Positions 1 through 11,700 of a DNA stretch of 64,000 nt are shown here, piece by piece. The DNA comes from Elephas maximus indicus (Eukaryota; Chordata; Mammalia; Proboscidea; Elephantidae). The notes under the pieces are model-generated. The model was not told the origin of the DNA and did not search any database. It saw only the letters and a list, made by a program, of their open reading frames with translations. The stretch lies in contig NC_064822.1 in NCBI RefSeq assembly GCF_024166365.1, forward strand, positions 110,046,823-110,110,822, in the 5' to 3' direction. Made by a program: the position numbers and the translations under genes. Position 1 is the stretch's first letter; each line of letters opens with the position of its first letter.

Positions 1-109
1 GTGGGCCTATGGGACTTTCGTTCCTGCAGAATTCTTGATGAATATTTGCTGAGCTAACCAAATAAAAAAAACCAAATAACCAAATAAAGGGGTGGACTAA
101 ATAATAATC

Positions 110-275
110 CTTTGCATTCATTGCACCACTTTATAGTTCCTAAGGTGCTTTCAAATGATCTCATTTGATCTTTGGGAGAATTCTGTGAAGCATATATTAT
201 TTACCCATTTTACAGACAAGAAACTGGAGCTCAGAGCGACTTGTTCAAGGTCATACAAAGTGGGAAAATCTAGGC
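110..275 (+). repeat. MIR SINE (ancient)
   Basis: The stretch ATTTACCCATTTTACAGAC, AAGAAACTGGAGCTCAGAG and TTCAAGGTCAT follows the MIR core and 3' region. Confidence 0.7.
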
Positions 276-400
276 AATTTTCCCTGATTTTAATTGATGT
301 CCTTTTTCTATTATATTTAGATGATTTCCCTGATTCTTTCAAGATCTGAGATTTTGGAGCCTCGAGATTAGCCAGTGAATCCCTTCCCCAGCATGCCTCC

Positions 401-496
401 ACACCCACACCCACACCCACACCCACACCCACACCCACACCCACACCCACACCCACACCCACACCCACACCCACACCCACACCCACACCCACACCC
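401..496. repeat. Perfect hexanucleotide microsatellite (ACACCC)16
   Basis: Sixteen uninterrupted ACACCC units. The minus strand reads (GGGTGT)n, a run of GGG triplets spaced by TGT. It produces open frames coding for Gly-Val repeats on that strand, which are not genes. Confidence 0.97.
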
Positions 497-860
497 ACCT
501 CCTCTCTGACCAGAGGCAATCTCCTTGCCTTTGTTCCCTGTCCCAACTCCTGTTCTTCACTATAGGGTGGGGAAAGCTGTGGATGGGTAGAGCATGGACA
601 GGGGAAGGCGGCATTATGGTTGGGCTCCTTTCTATTTTTAAACTAAATTTAGGGCTAGAGGAAAACCATTGCTGACCCTTTGCTGGGGTCATCACATCTC
701 TGCAAGTACCAGTCTCCTTAGCTCAGACACTGAGTGTAGAGTGTGCAGTGTGTCTGTGGGTGAGTGTGTGTATATGAATTTTTTTCCCCAGGAAGGGACA
801 GTGGTTGCCCAATACTACTACTTAAGAACATTTAATAATAATACACTGGTACAGGTGATG

Positions 861-905
861 CAGTGTGTGGGGGGGGGGGGGCGGTGGGGGGTGGGCGTGG
901 GGTGA
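861..905 (+). repeat. G-rich low-complexity tract with a 13-G run
   Basis: A run of 13 G at 869-881 is followed by GCGGTGGGGGGTGGGCGTGGGG. It has four or more G-tracts on the plus strand. Confidence 0.9.
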
Positions 906-1639
906 GATAGAAGTAATTTGTCCAACCAGCTTGGTTCTATTGGGCAAGACAGCAGAGGAATGGACAAGATATCCTCTCAAAGGCTTTTCCAGTCTAAGAA
1001 ATCTCCACCTTTTCGGTAGGAGGTTTAGGTTAGTGCCTATCTGCCTAGAGTGGTGAGGACTGGGGTGAGGGGCAAGGTGAGGGAGAGGAGCTGGCCTGGC
1101 TTAGAGTTTGTTGGTGTTTCAGGCTGTGTGCAGCTGGCTACCACCTGCCTTTGCTCCTCCTCTCTCACCCGTTCCAAACCAGCACGTCCACAGAACAGGC
1201 CAAATGACTGATTCCCCTGCTTGCGGGGGCTGGGGGGCACAGAGAGGAAGATGCTGGACAAAGAGAGAGAGGGTTTCCTTTCTTTGAAAATCTGCAGCAG
1301 CCCTGCTTCATGGCAGTCAGGAGGTCACTAGAAAACAATTTCCAAACATTTAACCTCCATTTCTCTTGTTACTGGTGTCTCGGTATTCAGTGGAGATGAG
1401 AAACAGCAGGTTCCCAAACTTTATTTGTTTATAATCCTTAGAAGCTTTGGTACGGTGACGAGGTATTTTAATCTCTCCCTGCTTTGTGTGTGTGCACGCG
1501 CGCGTGCAGACTTCCCGTTATAAAATCCCAGCTTCGGGCCTATTTTTTTCATTTCACTTTCTCTTGTCATATTCATCCCCACTAACCCCTTTCCCTTATT
1601 TCCACACTGCCCCAAGTCCTAGACCCTAGCTTAAGGAGG

Positions 1640-1870
1640 TCATAGAAACCGGAACTCTTTTCGCTAGATGCGTTTGGCTTCACCTTAGTCGCTCCTTCTT
1701 AGCCTCGCCCAACCCCTCAATTGACCAATCGCGGCTCCCAAATACTTGTTTTGCTGATGTCATCTTCCAGCCAATCGGGCGGTGGGCTGGGGCTGTGTGC
1801 GCACATCCACTTCGCGCCGCAGAGGCTGGGCTTCTTTTCGCCCCAGCCTAAGCGAGAGCGGAGCATGAGG
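1640..1870 (+). promoter_or_regulatory. Promoter-like cluster: two CCAAT boxes flanking a CRE-like site
   Basis: GACCAATCG (CCAAT at 1724-1728) and GCCAATCGG (1771-1775) flank TGATGTCA (1755-1762, a CRE/ATF-like octamer). GC-rich sequence with several CpGs follows at 1775-1870 in an otherwise CpG-poor region. This is a plausible NF-Y/CREB-type promoter about 0.9 kb upstream of the PDE1B2 start codon. No transcript start can be read from sequence, and the promoter could also serve another transcript. Confidence 0.5.
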
Positions 1871-2015
1871 GTTGGAGAGGGAGTTCTCGTCCCCAGGCCG
1901 CTCTTGGGTTCCTCTTCTGACAGCTACTGCACCATCCCATCAGTTCTCCCCTACCCCTGGGCTAGACTACCTCTCTTTAATTAATTCACAGTTAATCCCT
2001 AACCCTCGTTTTACA

Positions 2016-2070
2016 GACGAGGAAACGGGCTGGGAGTGTTAAAGTAACTTGCTCAACTTCTTGGTTTCCA
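2016..2070 (+). repeat. MIR fragment
   Basis: TTTTACAGACGAGGAAACGG with AAAGTAACTTGCTCAAC is the conserved 3' part of MIR. Confidence 0.6.
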
Positions 2071-2731
2071 TGCGCTGGTCCTTCTGAGTTTTATGCACTG
2101 TCTGGGGGAGGAGGGTGGGTTGTGGGTGGTGGAAGGCTTCTTCCCTCCTTGTGGAGCTGGTCTCTGGGTAAGGATTCCCTGACCCCATAGCTTCAGTAAC
2201 CACCTTCCTACAGCTTCTAATTCTCTGTGGGACCTTCATCCTCCTGTTTTGCTTTCATTCATTCACGTAGCATTAAAGCTCATTTTGAAGAACGGCCCCT
2301 GAAAAGACCCTGCTGTCTCTCTAGGAGGAAGTGGTGGCTGCTTTAGACCCCGGGGTTGGGGCGGGGGGAGGGAGGCTAACCCTTTCTCTCCAAAGAGGAG
2401 CCCCACCTCCTCAGAGCAGGGGCTGGCCTGTGCTATTTCTGTCCTTTCTGGGATTCTTCTGAGAACAGATTTTTGTTTTCAGTCTGATGTAGATTTGAAA
2501 CTTTTCCCTCGGTCTCTCACCCAGTTGCCAGAGGCTGGGTCTCTGCCTAATGACGCCCCCCTTCCTGCAGCGAGGCTCCTCCTTGTTCACCTCCCCAGAG
2601 AGTTAGTTTACTCAGCTCTGCTGGGGCCTGGAAGAGGAAGTCAGGGGCTCAAGAGGGAGTCACTCCCCTCAGGGGCCCTGGGGCCCCAGGGCCAGCATTT
2701 TGAGCCTCTGAGGTAGGAAAATTTGATTCCT

Positions 2732-2784
2732 ATGGCAACCCCTGTTCCTGTGCAGAGGAGCCACCTCCAGGGCCCGATCCTCAG
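2732..2784 (+). CDS. PDE1B: PDE1B2 alternative first coding exon (residues 1-17, Arg18 split)
   Basis: The exon reads MATPVPVQRSHLQGPIL plus two bases of an Arg codon and ends at the donor TCAG|GTAGGC. It joins in frame to exon 8002, giving ...ILRLRYMVKQ. Human PDE1B2 starts MANPVPVQRSHLQGPILRLRYM from memory, so the start ATG at 2732 is supported by homology. This N-terminus replaces the longer PDE1B1 N-terminus, which carries the upstream part of the calmodulin-binding segment. The 5' UTR runs upstream in the same exon; its 5' end is not determined. Confidence 0.93.
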
Positions 2785-5700
2785 GTAGGCACCAGGGATG
2801 AAGGAGAAGGGAGGAACAGGACAGGTTGCTTTTGGATTCACCAGTTGTCTGTAGTTTGGTGGAGGGGAGGGACCAAGACCTGACAGTCCCGTGTGTGTAT
2901 GTGATCTGTAGCCGTGGGTCAACTTCTCCAGCCTTTTACCCCGTCCATCTTGCTCTTCATCTTATTCTCCTTCTATTTCCAGCTCCCATTTTTTTTTTTT
3001 TTCCAAATCTCTTCCTATTGCCTATGGCAGATGACTTAGCAGTATTTGCCTGCTTTCTCTTCTTCTGGACACCGAGCATCCTTAGGACCTCTCGTTCAGG
3101 GCTTCAAATCAGTTCTGGTGTGACTCTCCTGCTGAGCATTTTCATTTCCACCCCAGATATACTGACTCCCAACCCTCTGGCCTGAAGTTGCCTGGTCTTA
3201 AGCCCCCTACTTGCGGTGATCTTTTCGGGAGTGTGGGGACAGGAAGCTATGTAGGGGGCTTTGGAAATCTCCAGAATTTCACCCCTGTGGTGATCCAGAG
3301 GTGAATGAACTCGGGCTGGGGGATGGGAGGGACGAAGCTGAACTTTTCAGGGGTGTTGGAATTATTACTGCTAGGGACCTTCTCTTCTAGCTGGCTATCT
3401 AGAGCTAAGGGAGACTGGGGATTTCCAGGGGTCAGGATCTGAGACTTTTCCTGTGGTGGAGGATGGAAGGTAAAGGAGAGAAAAGTGGTGGTGAAACAGG
3501 TGGGGTGGAGGTGGAAGGAATGTTGGAGGAAGCTTCCAGTTTTCCTTAGGTCTGGCTGAGGACTGGACAGGGTTGAGCACCCTGTTCTACAGGGGAAATG
3601 ATTATTCTGGTGCCAGGGTCTCTGAGAGCTGAACCAGAGGGGTTATATTAAAACTGATGTGGATGGGAAAGAAGAACTTCTTGCAGAAAAATGGTGAGGT
3701 GAGGTGGGCCTGGGGAGACCCTAAGTCTAGCAGGACTTTAGAATAAGACAGACCCTTGTCAGGCTGAAAAGTAAGGTGTGTGTGGGGGGATTACAGAACT
3801 TCAGGAGGGTTAAGTTGAGCACCTGGATCCTTCCAGCTGCCTGAGTCCTGTCCCCTTTCTGGACTCCTAGCTTGTCAAATTTGTTCTTTAATCTTTCTTT
3901 CCATCCTTACCTCCATCCTTCTGATGTCTGGATCATGTTGTGTTAAGATTTCAACAGGAGCTATACAGGAGCTCCTGAACAAGATCTAGAAGTGGGGGGT
4001 GGGGGGGGGGGAGAAGAGGAAGAAGTTGGAAGAAGGGTATGTTAAAAGTCAACCTATGCCCTCAATCTCTCCCTCAGGCTCACCATTAGAGCTTCAGAAA
4101 CTCTGGCTCAGAAATCTTGACTGGGAAACGGCCTCATACCTGATCAAACTCCCCCCTTTCTCTTTTACTTATTTAATGAATATTTACTGAGCACTTACTC
4201 TGTGCCAGGCTGTAAGAAGGCAAGATAAACAAGTCATTGTCAGTGCCATCAAGACACTCACAGTCTGCCATGGGCTAACAGACACATAAACATTTAATTA
4301 AGGATAGATTGACTGAGACTGAAGAAGCTGTGGTGGTGGGGTTCCAGCTTTGCTGAGCTATCTACATGATTGGGCTTGTTCTGCCCCAACATAGTCTGTG
4401 CTTGAGGGGCACAGTTAGGCTCCATTAGCGTGAGCTGTAGGCCTTGCTAACCTGACTGCCACTGACCTTAGACAAGTCACTTAACCTCCTTTATAAGGTG
4501 ATTTCAAGGCTCAAATGAGGTAAAGAGCTACCCAAATAGGAAAAAGGATGGCCATTATCATTCTCCCATTCCTCTGTTACGTGGCTTTCTAACTACCAGC
4601 CTTTCTCTAACCTAGAAGGAGCTCTGGTGGTGCAGTGGTTAAACACTCGGCTGCTAACTGGAAGGTCGGCTGTTTGAATCCACTAGCTCCTTCATGGGAG
4701 AAAGATGTGGCAGTCTGCCTCCATAAAGGTTAAAAAAAAAACCAAACCCACTGCCCTCGAGTTGATTCCAACTCATAGTGACCCTATAGGACAGAGTAGA
4801 ACTGCCCCATAGAATTTCCAAGGAGCGCCTGGCGGATTTGAACTGCTGATCTCTTGGTTAACAGCCATAGCACTTAACCACTATGCCACCAGGGTTTCCC
4901 CATAAAGATTATAGCTTTGGAAATCCTGTGGGGCAGTTCTGCTCTGTCCTATAGGGTTACTAGGAGCTAGAATCAACTTGATGGCAATGAGGTTTTTTTA
5001 AATCTAAACTAGGGAGTCCCTGGGTGGTGCAAACAGTTAATGGGTTAATGTATTTTGCTTCTAATCAAAAGGTTGGAGGTTCGAGTCTACTTGGAGGTGC
5101 TTCAGAAGAAAGGCCTAGCGATCTTCCAAAAGAGCAACCATTAGAAAACCCTATGGAGCATAATTCTACTCTGACGCACACGTGGTTGCCATGAGTCTGA
5201 ACTGACTTGACGGCAACTGGCATCTAAGCTAGACTCACTTTTCTTTTTCTGGACTTGGGATAGAGAAAGCAGGTGCTTATTGGATTTGAAGGGTGTGTGA
5301 TATGGGCTTGGTGGCCCCAGCATCGCGCTGGTCATTGCATTCTGATGCAAATCACATTTATGGGGATTCTTTGTGCCAGTCACTTTGTTAGGCCCTTTTG
5401 CATATATTAATGCATTTAATCCTCTTATTAACAACCCTTTCAGGCTGGTATGTAATCATCTGTGTATTTTCCAGATGAGGAGAATGAAATTCTAAAATAG
5501 TTGTCGTCAAACTTTAATGTGCGTGAGAATCATCTGGGGGTGCTTGTTAAAAATGCAGATCCCTGGATGAACCCTCAGGGATTCTGGTTCAGAAGGTGTG
5601 GGGTAGGGGTGAGACTGTATCTTTAATAAGTATCCCAGGTGATTCTGATGCTGATGGTCTACTGGCCACATTTTGATAAACATTAAGTTGGTGACTTACA

Positions 5701-8700
5701 CAAGGGCTCATGGCCAGAAAGTGGTAAGTTTGAACCCAGGATTCCTGCCTCCTAGACCAGTGCTCAGTACATGGTGCCACAGATGCTCCTGAACCTTGGT
5801 TTCTGCGTTGGAAATGGGGATAGCAATTCCTTCCTGCCTCCCTCCCTCCTGGGCCCATTGTGAGGATAAAATGAGATAATGTAGGAGCAATAGCTTTTTA
5901 AAATGTAGAGCTGGCAGCTTCGTTAGTGATTATGCGAATACATGCAGATGAGCATCCGTGGGCTTGGCTGTTCACTTTGGGAGCCTGTGTACTTTGGGAT
6001 GTGTGTTTCAAGTGGTGGGTTGAGAATAAAACTGGAGGAACTTTCGTGGTGAGCATTGACCTCTGGGGCCTGAATGAAATGGAAGATTAGGGCTGGCATG
6101 GAATTGTGGGGGAGTGATGGACCAGAGGCAGTAGAAGAGGCCTTTCTTCCTGGGTTGTGTGTCCCCATACTCAAGGGCCCCTCTCTAGGGAACTAACCAG
6201 TAGAGGGAAGCCCATGCTTGTGTCTGACCCTGAAGGCAGAGCATAACTCTTTGTTCTGTGATCTCTGGGTGGGTACACAGGGAGATACCCGCTCATTACC
6301 CTCCTTCCTAGCTCATTTGTCTAGAAAGTCTTTTATGTTGTCTAACCTCCAACCTCCTCCCTGATGAAGCCTGAGCTGGGGCTGAACTTTACTCAAACCT
6401 TCGAATTTACGTCATCCTCATTCTTGTCAAACAACCTGCTGTTTCCACATAGAGACAGTGCAGCAGGAAGGCTGGAAGTGAGATTTGAAGATAGCCCACT
6501 AAGGAGTCCATTTTTTCCCCCTTCCCTCTTCCCTCATTTGCATTCAGCCATGTCAGCCTGGACTGCTAGGCCCAAAGGTGAGAGTTGAGTTGTGACGCTT
6601 CCTGGGGCTGGCTGTTTTCAGCATCCTCTCTATTCCAGTGCTGCTGAGACCCCACGATTCTAGAGCAGCTTCTGTTTGGGAATGCCATTGTTCTCCCTCC
6701 CCCATCTTCCCTGGGAATTGATGCTAATTTCGGCCTCTGGTCCCTGACTCATTCTGTTCTCCTCCCTGACTCATAGGGTGACCTTGGGTTCTGAAGCCCC
6801 TCTCACTGGGGAATTGTAATGGCCAGCATTTCACCCCCCTCTTGGTTTTAGTGGGGCTGGAAGGAGTGAGAGTGGGAAATGCTTAATGGCTTAAAAAATA
6901 TCACTAATATCAGAGAATATTGCTTTCTTTGTGACTGCCTGCACTGGTCTGGCCAGACTTCTAAGAAGCTTCTCAGTTAATCACTGACCCCAAGCCTAGA
7001 ATTCACAAGTACAGAATATGAGAGGCTCATCCCTTCAGGCAAAACCAAACCAAAGCCAAACCCAGTGCCATCAAGTCGATTCTGACTCATAGCGATCCTA
7101 TAGGACAGAGAACTGCCCCATAGAGTTTCCAAGGAGCGCCTGGCGGATTCAAACTGCAGACCCTATGGTTAGCAACCGTAGCACTTAACCACTACACCAC
7201 CAGGGCTTCTTCCTTCAGGTGAAGCATCCAGTAAATGAGATCCTTTCTCTTTCCCTAGCTCTACCCCTACCACTTTTGCTCTAGGGGAAGCTGTGGCTGG
7301 GGCAGAGGCAGGGAACAGGTCCTGTACGTAACCCTTTGGCAGAAGTCCTCTGGCCTGGGAATGGGGAGGCAGTGGTTAATCCTGCCTTGTCCTGGCTGAT
7401 GGATTCTGGAATCATAATCCATTAGCTCTGCCTGGATGGAGTGAGGCTGTGTGAAAGCATTCAGATTGGTCTTTGTTCTGTTTTTGCTGTCCCTGCCAGG
7501 GACAGAGGGACTGTGGACATGTACTGCCCTCCCCACCATGACCAAGAGAAGGAATTTTGGGTGCTATTTTGGTTGCTGTTGATCCCAATACCTTCTTTCA
7601 TTGGGGAAATAAGCAGTTTTAGCGTGTGGTTATTTTAGACAATGAAATAGATCATCCCCAAAACATCACCCCTGGGCTTACCTAATTCCGCTGGACCTGG
7701 GGAGTTTAAACAAGTGTTTGTAGGAAACACCGAGAAAAGGGAAGGTGTTGAGAGATCAGATGGTGGGTGAGGGTGGTAGAGTCAAGAAAAACCTGGAATT
7801 AAATTTTGGGGTTAGGTAAACTTAATACAGGCAATGGCAATAACCTGGGATCAGACACATAAGCTGCTATTATTATTAATGTTAGCACTATTATTTAAGG
7901 AAGACAGGCTGTCTCTGTAAAATGCATCCTATTAGAGGGTCTTCTAGTCTCATGACAAGGTAGCAGTGCCTAAACAGGAGATCTGTGCCCACTCCCCGCA
8001 GGCTGCGCTACATGGTGAAGCAATTGGAGAATGGGGAGGTAAACATCGAGGAGCTGAAGAAAAACCTGGAATACACAGCTTCTCTGCTGGAGGCTGTCTA
8101 TATAGACGAGACACGGTGAGAGTGGTGACGCTGGGAATCCAGAAAACGGGGAGTAAGACAGAAAGCTGGAGATAGGGACACATGACAGGGACAGAAGCAG
8201 GAAGAAAGGGAGCGGGAGGAGCAGCTATAAAGAGCTATATAGCTAGAAATGTTGGCAGAGATAAAGAAGCAGAGGGACAGACAGAGAGATGCAAAGGTAG
8301 ACACACAGATACCAGGAACCAGAGAAGCCTGTTTTAGATTTGGAAGGAACCTTAATGCTCACCTAGTCCCCACCTTCTCCCCAGTGCAGAAATCCCTCCA
8401 GAGCTGCCCTGCCCAATAGGGGGAGCCACTACTCATGGGTGGCTATTAATCACTTGAAATGTGGCTAGCTGAACTGAATGCGTGTATAAAATACACACAA
8501 AATTTTGAAGTCTTCGAGGGAAAAAAAAAATGTAAGCTATCTCATTAATATATTTTATGATTCCACGTTGAAATGATATTTTGCATGTATTAGGTTAAAT
8601 AAGATTTATCATGAAAATTAACTTCACCTGTTTTTATCTTTTTACTGTGACTATAAGAAAATTTAAAATTATTTATGTGGCTTGCATTTTACTTCTATTG

Positions 8701-11700
8701 GACGGTGCTGCTCTATAGCCTCCTTGACAGGTGGTATCGCCTTGCCTGCTTGAACACTTGAAGAGTTGAGGTGCTTACTACCTCACATAGTGACCTGTTT
8801 CATTATTGGAGGCATTAGACAGAGAAGCAGAAATAAAAAGAGAAATCAAGAGAAAGGAAAGAGGGAATGAGAGACAGGAGAGAGTTGGCATGAGAGTTAC
8901 TAAGGTATGGGTTGTGGCTGGGCCTAATGTCCCCAGGCTGAAGAAGCGCCTGCTATCTCTCCTCTGTGACTCCACTTCTGGGGCCTCAGGCAAATCTTGG
9001 ATACGGATGATGAGCTGCAGGAGCTGCGGTCAGACGCTGTGCCTTCGGAGGTACGGGACTGGCTGGCCTCCACCTTCACCCAGCAAGCCCGGGCCAAAGG
9101 CCGCCGAGCAGAGGAAAAGCCCAAGTTCCGAAGCATTGTGCATGCTGTGCAGGCTGGGATCTTCGTAGAACGGTGAGGCTCACCCACACTCAGCTCCCCC
9201 TGCCTCAGCTGCGGCCCTTTTTCGCAGCCACCCTGGTCTTCCAGGGTCCCACCAGCTGTATGAGTCCACATGCCCATGGCTCATCCCTACACCCCCGCCT
9301 GACCAGACCCTCACTCCCCAGACCTTCACACCTGGACCCCTTTTCCTTATCCTTCCTTAGGATGTTCCGGAGAACGTACACGTCTGTGGGCCCCACCCAT
9401 TCCACGGCGGTCCTCCACTGTCTCAAGGTGACCCCTGGTTTCTGGGAAAGAGGAGAAGGTTGAGGAATGGAATAGCCATCGGGACATCCAGACTCTGTTT
9501 ATAGCATGATTTTTCCCTCCCCCTTTTAGCTGTCATTTCCGTGTTCCTCAAACAACTTTTGCCTGTTCCAGAGGCAAACCCCTATGTTCTTATCTCTCAT
9601 CATGAGAGATACCTGGGGAAAAAAGAGGCCCATGTTACCACCTCTTTGTTTTCCTGTTTTCTAAGTCTCTGTACTCATTGGGAAGTTCTCCTTGAAGTCT
9701 AACTTCAACCCTTCCTGTGGCTGAGAAGCTCCTCTTGAGAGCCTCCCTGCCTAGTCCATTGTCTCTCCACAGAACCTGGACCTCTGGTGCTTTGATGTCT
9801 TTTCCTTGAACCGGGCAGCAGATGACCACGCCCTGAGGACCATTGTTTTTGAGCTGCTGACTCGGCATACCCTCATCAGCCGCTTCAAGGTTAGGCATCA
9901 TCCTACCTCTGTCTCCAGGCAGGATTCTCCACTCCCATTAATTCCTCTTTTAAAAGATTCCCAACTAAGTAGATTCTGTAGGCTCCCTCACTCAATGCCC
10001 ATCTGGGAAGCACCCCGCCAAAGTCTGGCCTGCCTTTCTCTTGCTGCTGTCCCAACCTCTAAATTTATTTACTGCTTTCTAGGGAAGATTCTGGGACTGA
10101 AGCCATGTAGCCTGGGATTCTACTCTTGCCCCCTCTGCTTTTTTTCTCTTACTTGTCCTCTCCAGGATGGTACCCAGTTCACCTCCCCTTTTTAGCTGTC
10201 TTGCCTTCTGCCTGTGGAGACGGAGGCCTGGAGTCCAAATGCTGTCAGCTGGTGCCCTTTGGGACTAGAGTCTCTCAATTTGTTTCCTCAGGAGACTGTT
10301 CGAGGGAAAAAACAAAATTGGCCACTCCCTCCCAGCTCTGGTCTCTGTCCTAGGAATGTCATAGAGAAGATCTGCTCTCAGCTGCTTGGTGGGATTGGGG
10401 TGGGGCTGTGTCAGGGTGTGTGAACTCCATTTGCTAAGCAGTTTGCCTGGCCAGGAAGAAGAATGTGGGATTAAATTGCCCTCCAGATCCAGTGCCTGGA
10501 AGAAGCATCTTTTGGGGGATAACCCAATATTTGGGGGATAGCGTCAGGAAAAAAGCACTTCTACATGGAAAAAACATTTGGAAGGGGAGGCTAGGGCGGG
10601 GAGGCGGAAAAGTCACAGTAGGGATATTTGGTCAGCACTCAGGTGGGGATGGGCAGTAGATGTTGGTGGTAAAGGAATACAAGTGTTTTCTGAGGGCTCT
10701 GTAGAAGGGGTAGTCAAGGGGTCAGTTGTAGAGTCCCCTCCCAGATGGCCTTCAGAAGGTCATTTCATCCGTCCTTCTGCCTCCACTTAACTATAACGGA
10801 CTATATTGTGCATGTGAGCCTTCCCTGGACCTTTGACTCCTCTGTTTTCTACCAGTCCCAAGAGCATTTTCAAAACTTCCTGAGATGCTCAGTTGGGATT
10901 TTCTTCAGTGCCTTCCTGAAACCTGTCCTTCTGCAGTTTCATTATCTTCCCACCAATCCTACCCTCTCCAGGACAGAAAATAGCAGGATCCTCTTTTTCC
11001 TAAGGCTTTTCCCATCTCATGTTTCTTCAAACTGGTTATCAGATATATTCCAGACGCCAGCTTCTTCTAAACTCTGCTTCCTTGCCCATGACAACTGGGT
11101 TTTCGGTATCCCAGGAGTAGCTGCATGGGGTTGGGGGTGGCCCAGCCTGTCTGCCTTGCTTCAAGGCACTTGGAGAAAGAGGGAGTGCTTATTGGTTTAG
11201 TTTTCTCTGGTGGTAGAGACCTCCTCAAGCTCCACATTTTCTTCCTGGGCGTCTAACCCCTCCCCTGCTCCTCCCCTTCCTTTCCCTCTTGGGATGCCAT
11301 GGCAACACAAAAGCAAGGCCAGTTGTTATGGAAACATTCCTTTAAAATTCCTTAAATTTGGGGCACAACCCTCCAGGGGTGGGGGTGGGGGTTGTAAGGG
11401 TCTGATAGACGAGTGGAGCATCTTCTGTGTTCTTTATTGCTCCTCTCTACAGAAGCATCCCCATGTCCTGAACCTTAGTCCCCTCCCAGCCTCAGGAGAT
11501 CCAGGGACAGATGAAGACACTGGCCCTGCCCTCCCTGCCCTGGGAGCCTTGAGCCTTTTGAAGGAGGCAGGCATGCCCAAGGGCATATGCAGAGCCCTGG
11601 ACAGAATTGAGAATAGCTGGCAAGAGGTCTGGGCCCTGATGCTTGTGGGTTGTGTGTGCCCACGCATGGGTGTGTGTGGTGGATATGGAAGGAAGGTGAT

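Larger units (their letters stand above)
2785..8001 (+). other. PDE1B: PDE1B intron 1 (short isoform), repeat-bearing
   Basis: No further exon is recognisable. The intron contains a MIR (4160-4300), two SINE clusters (4617-4999 and 5010-5222), a MIR/MER5A pair (5370-5690) and one minus-strand SINE (7041-7208). The rest is unique sequence, including a G run near 3994-4012. Confidence 0.6.

Noticed and set aside
401..496. Hexamer array as a CRISPR-like or coding (Gly-Val) repeat
   Set aside because: Units are 6 bp with no spacers; it is a simple microsatellite in a mammalian genome.
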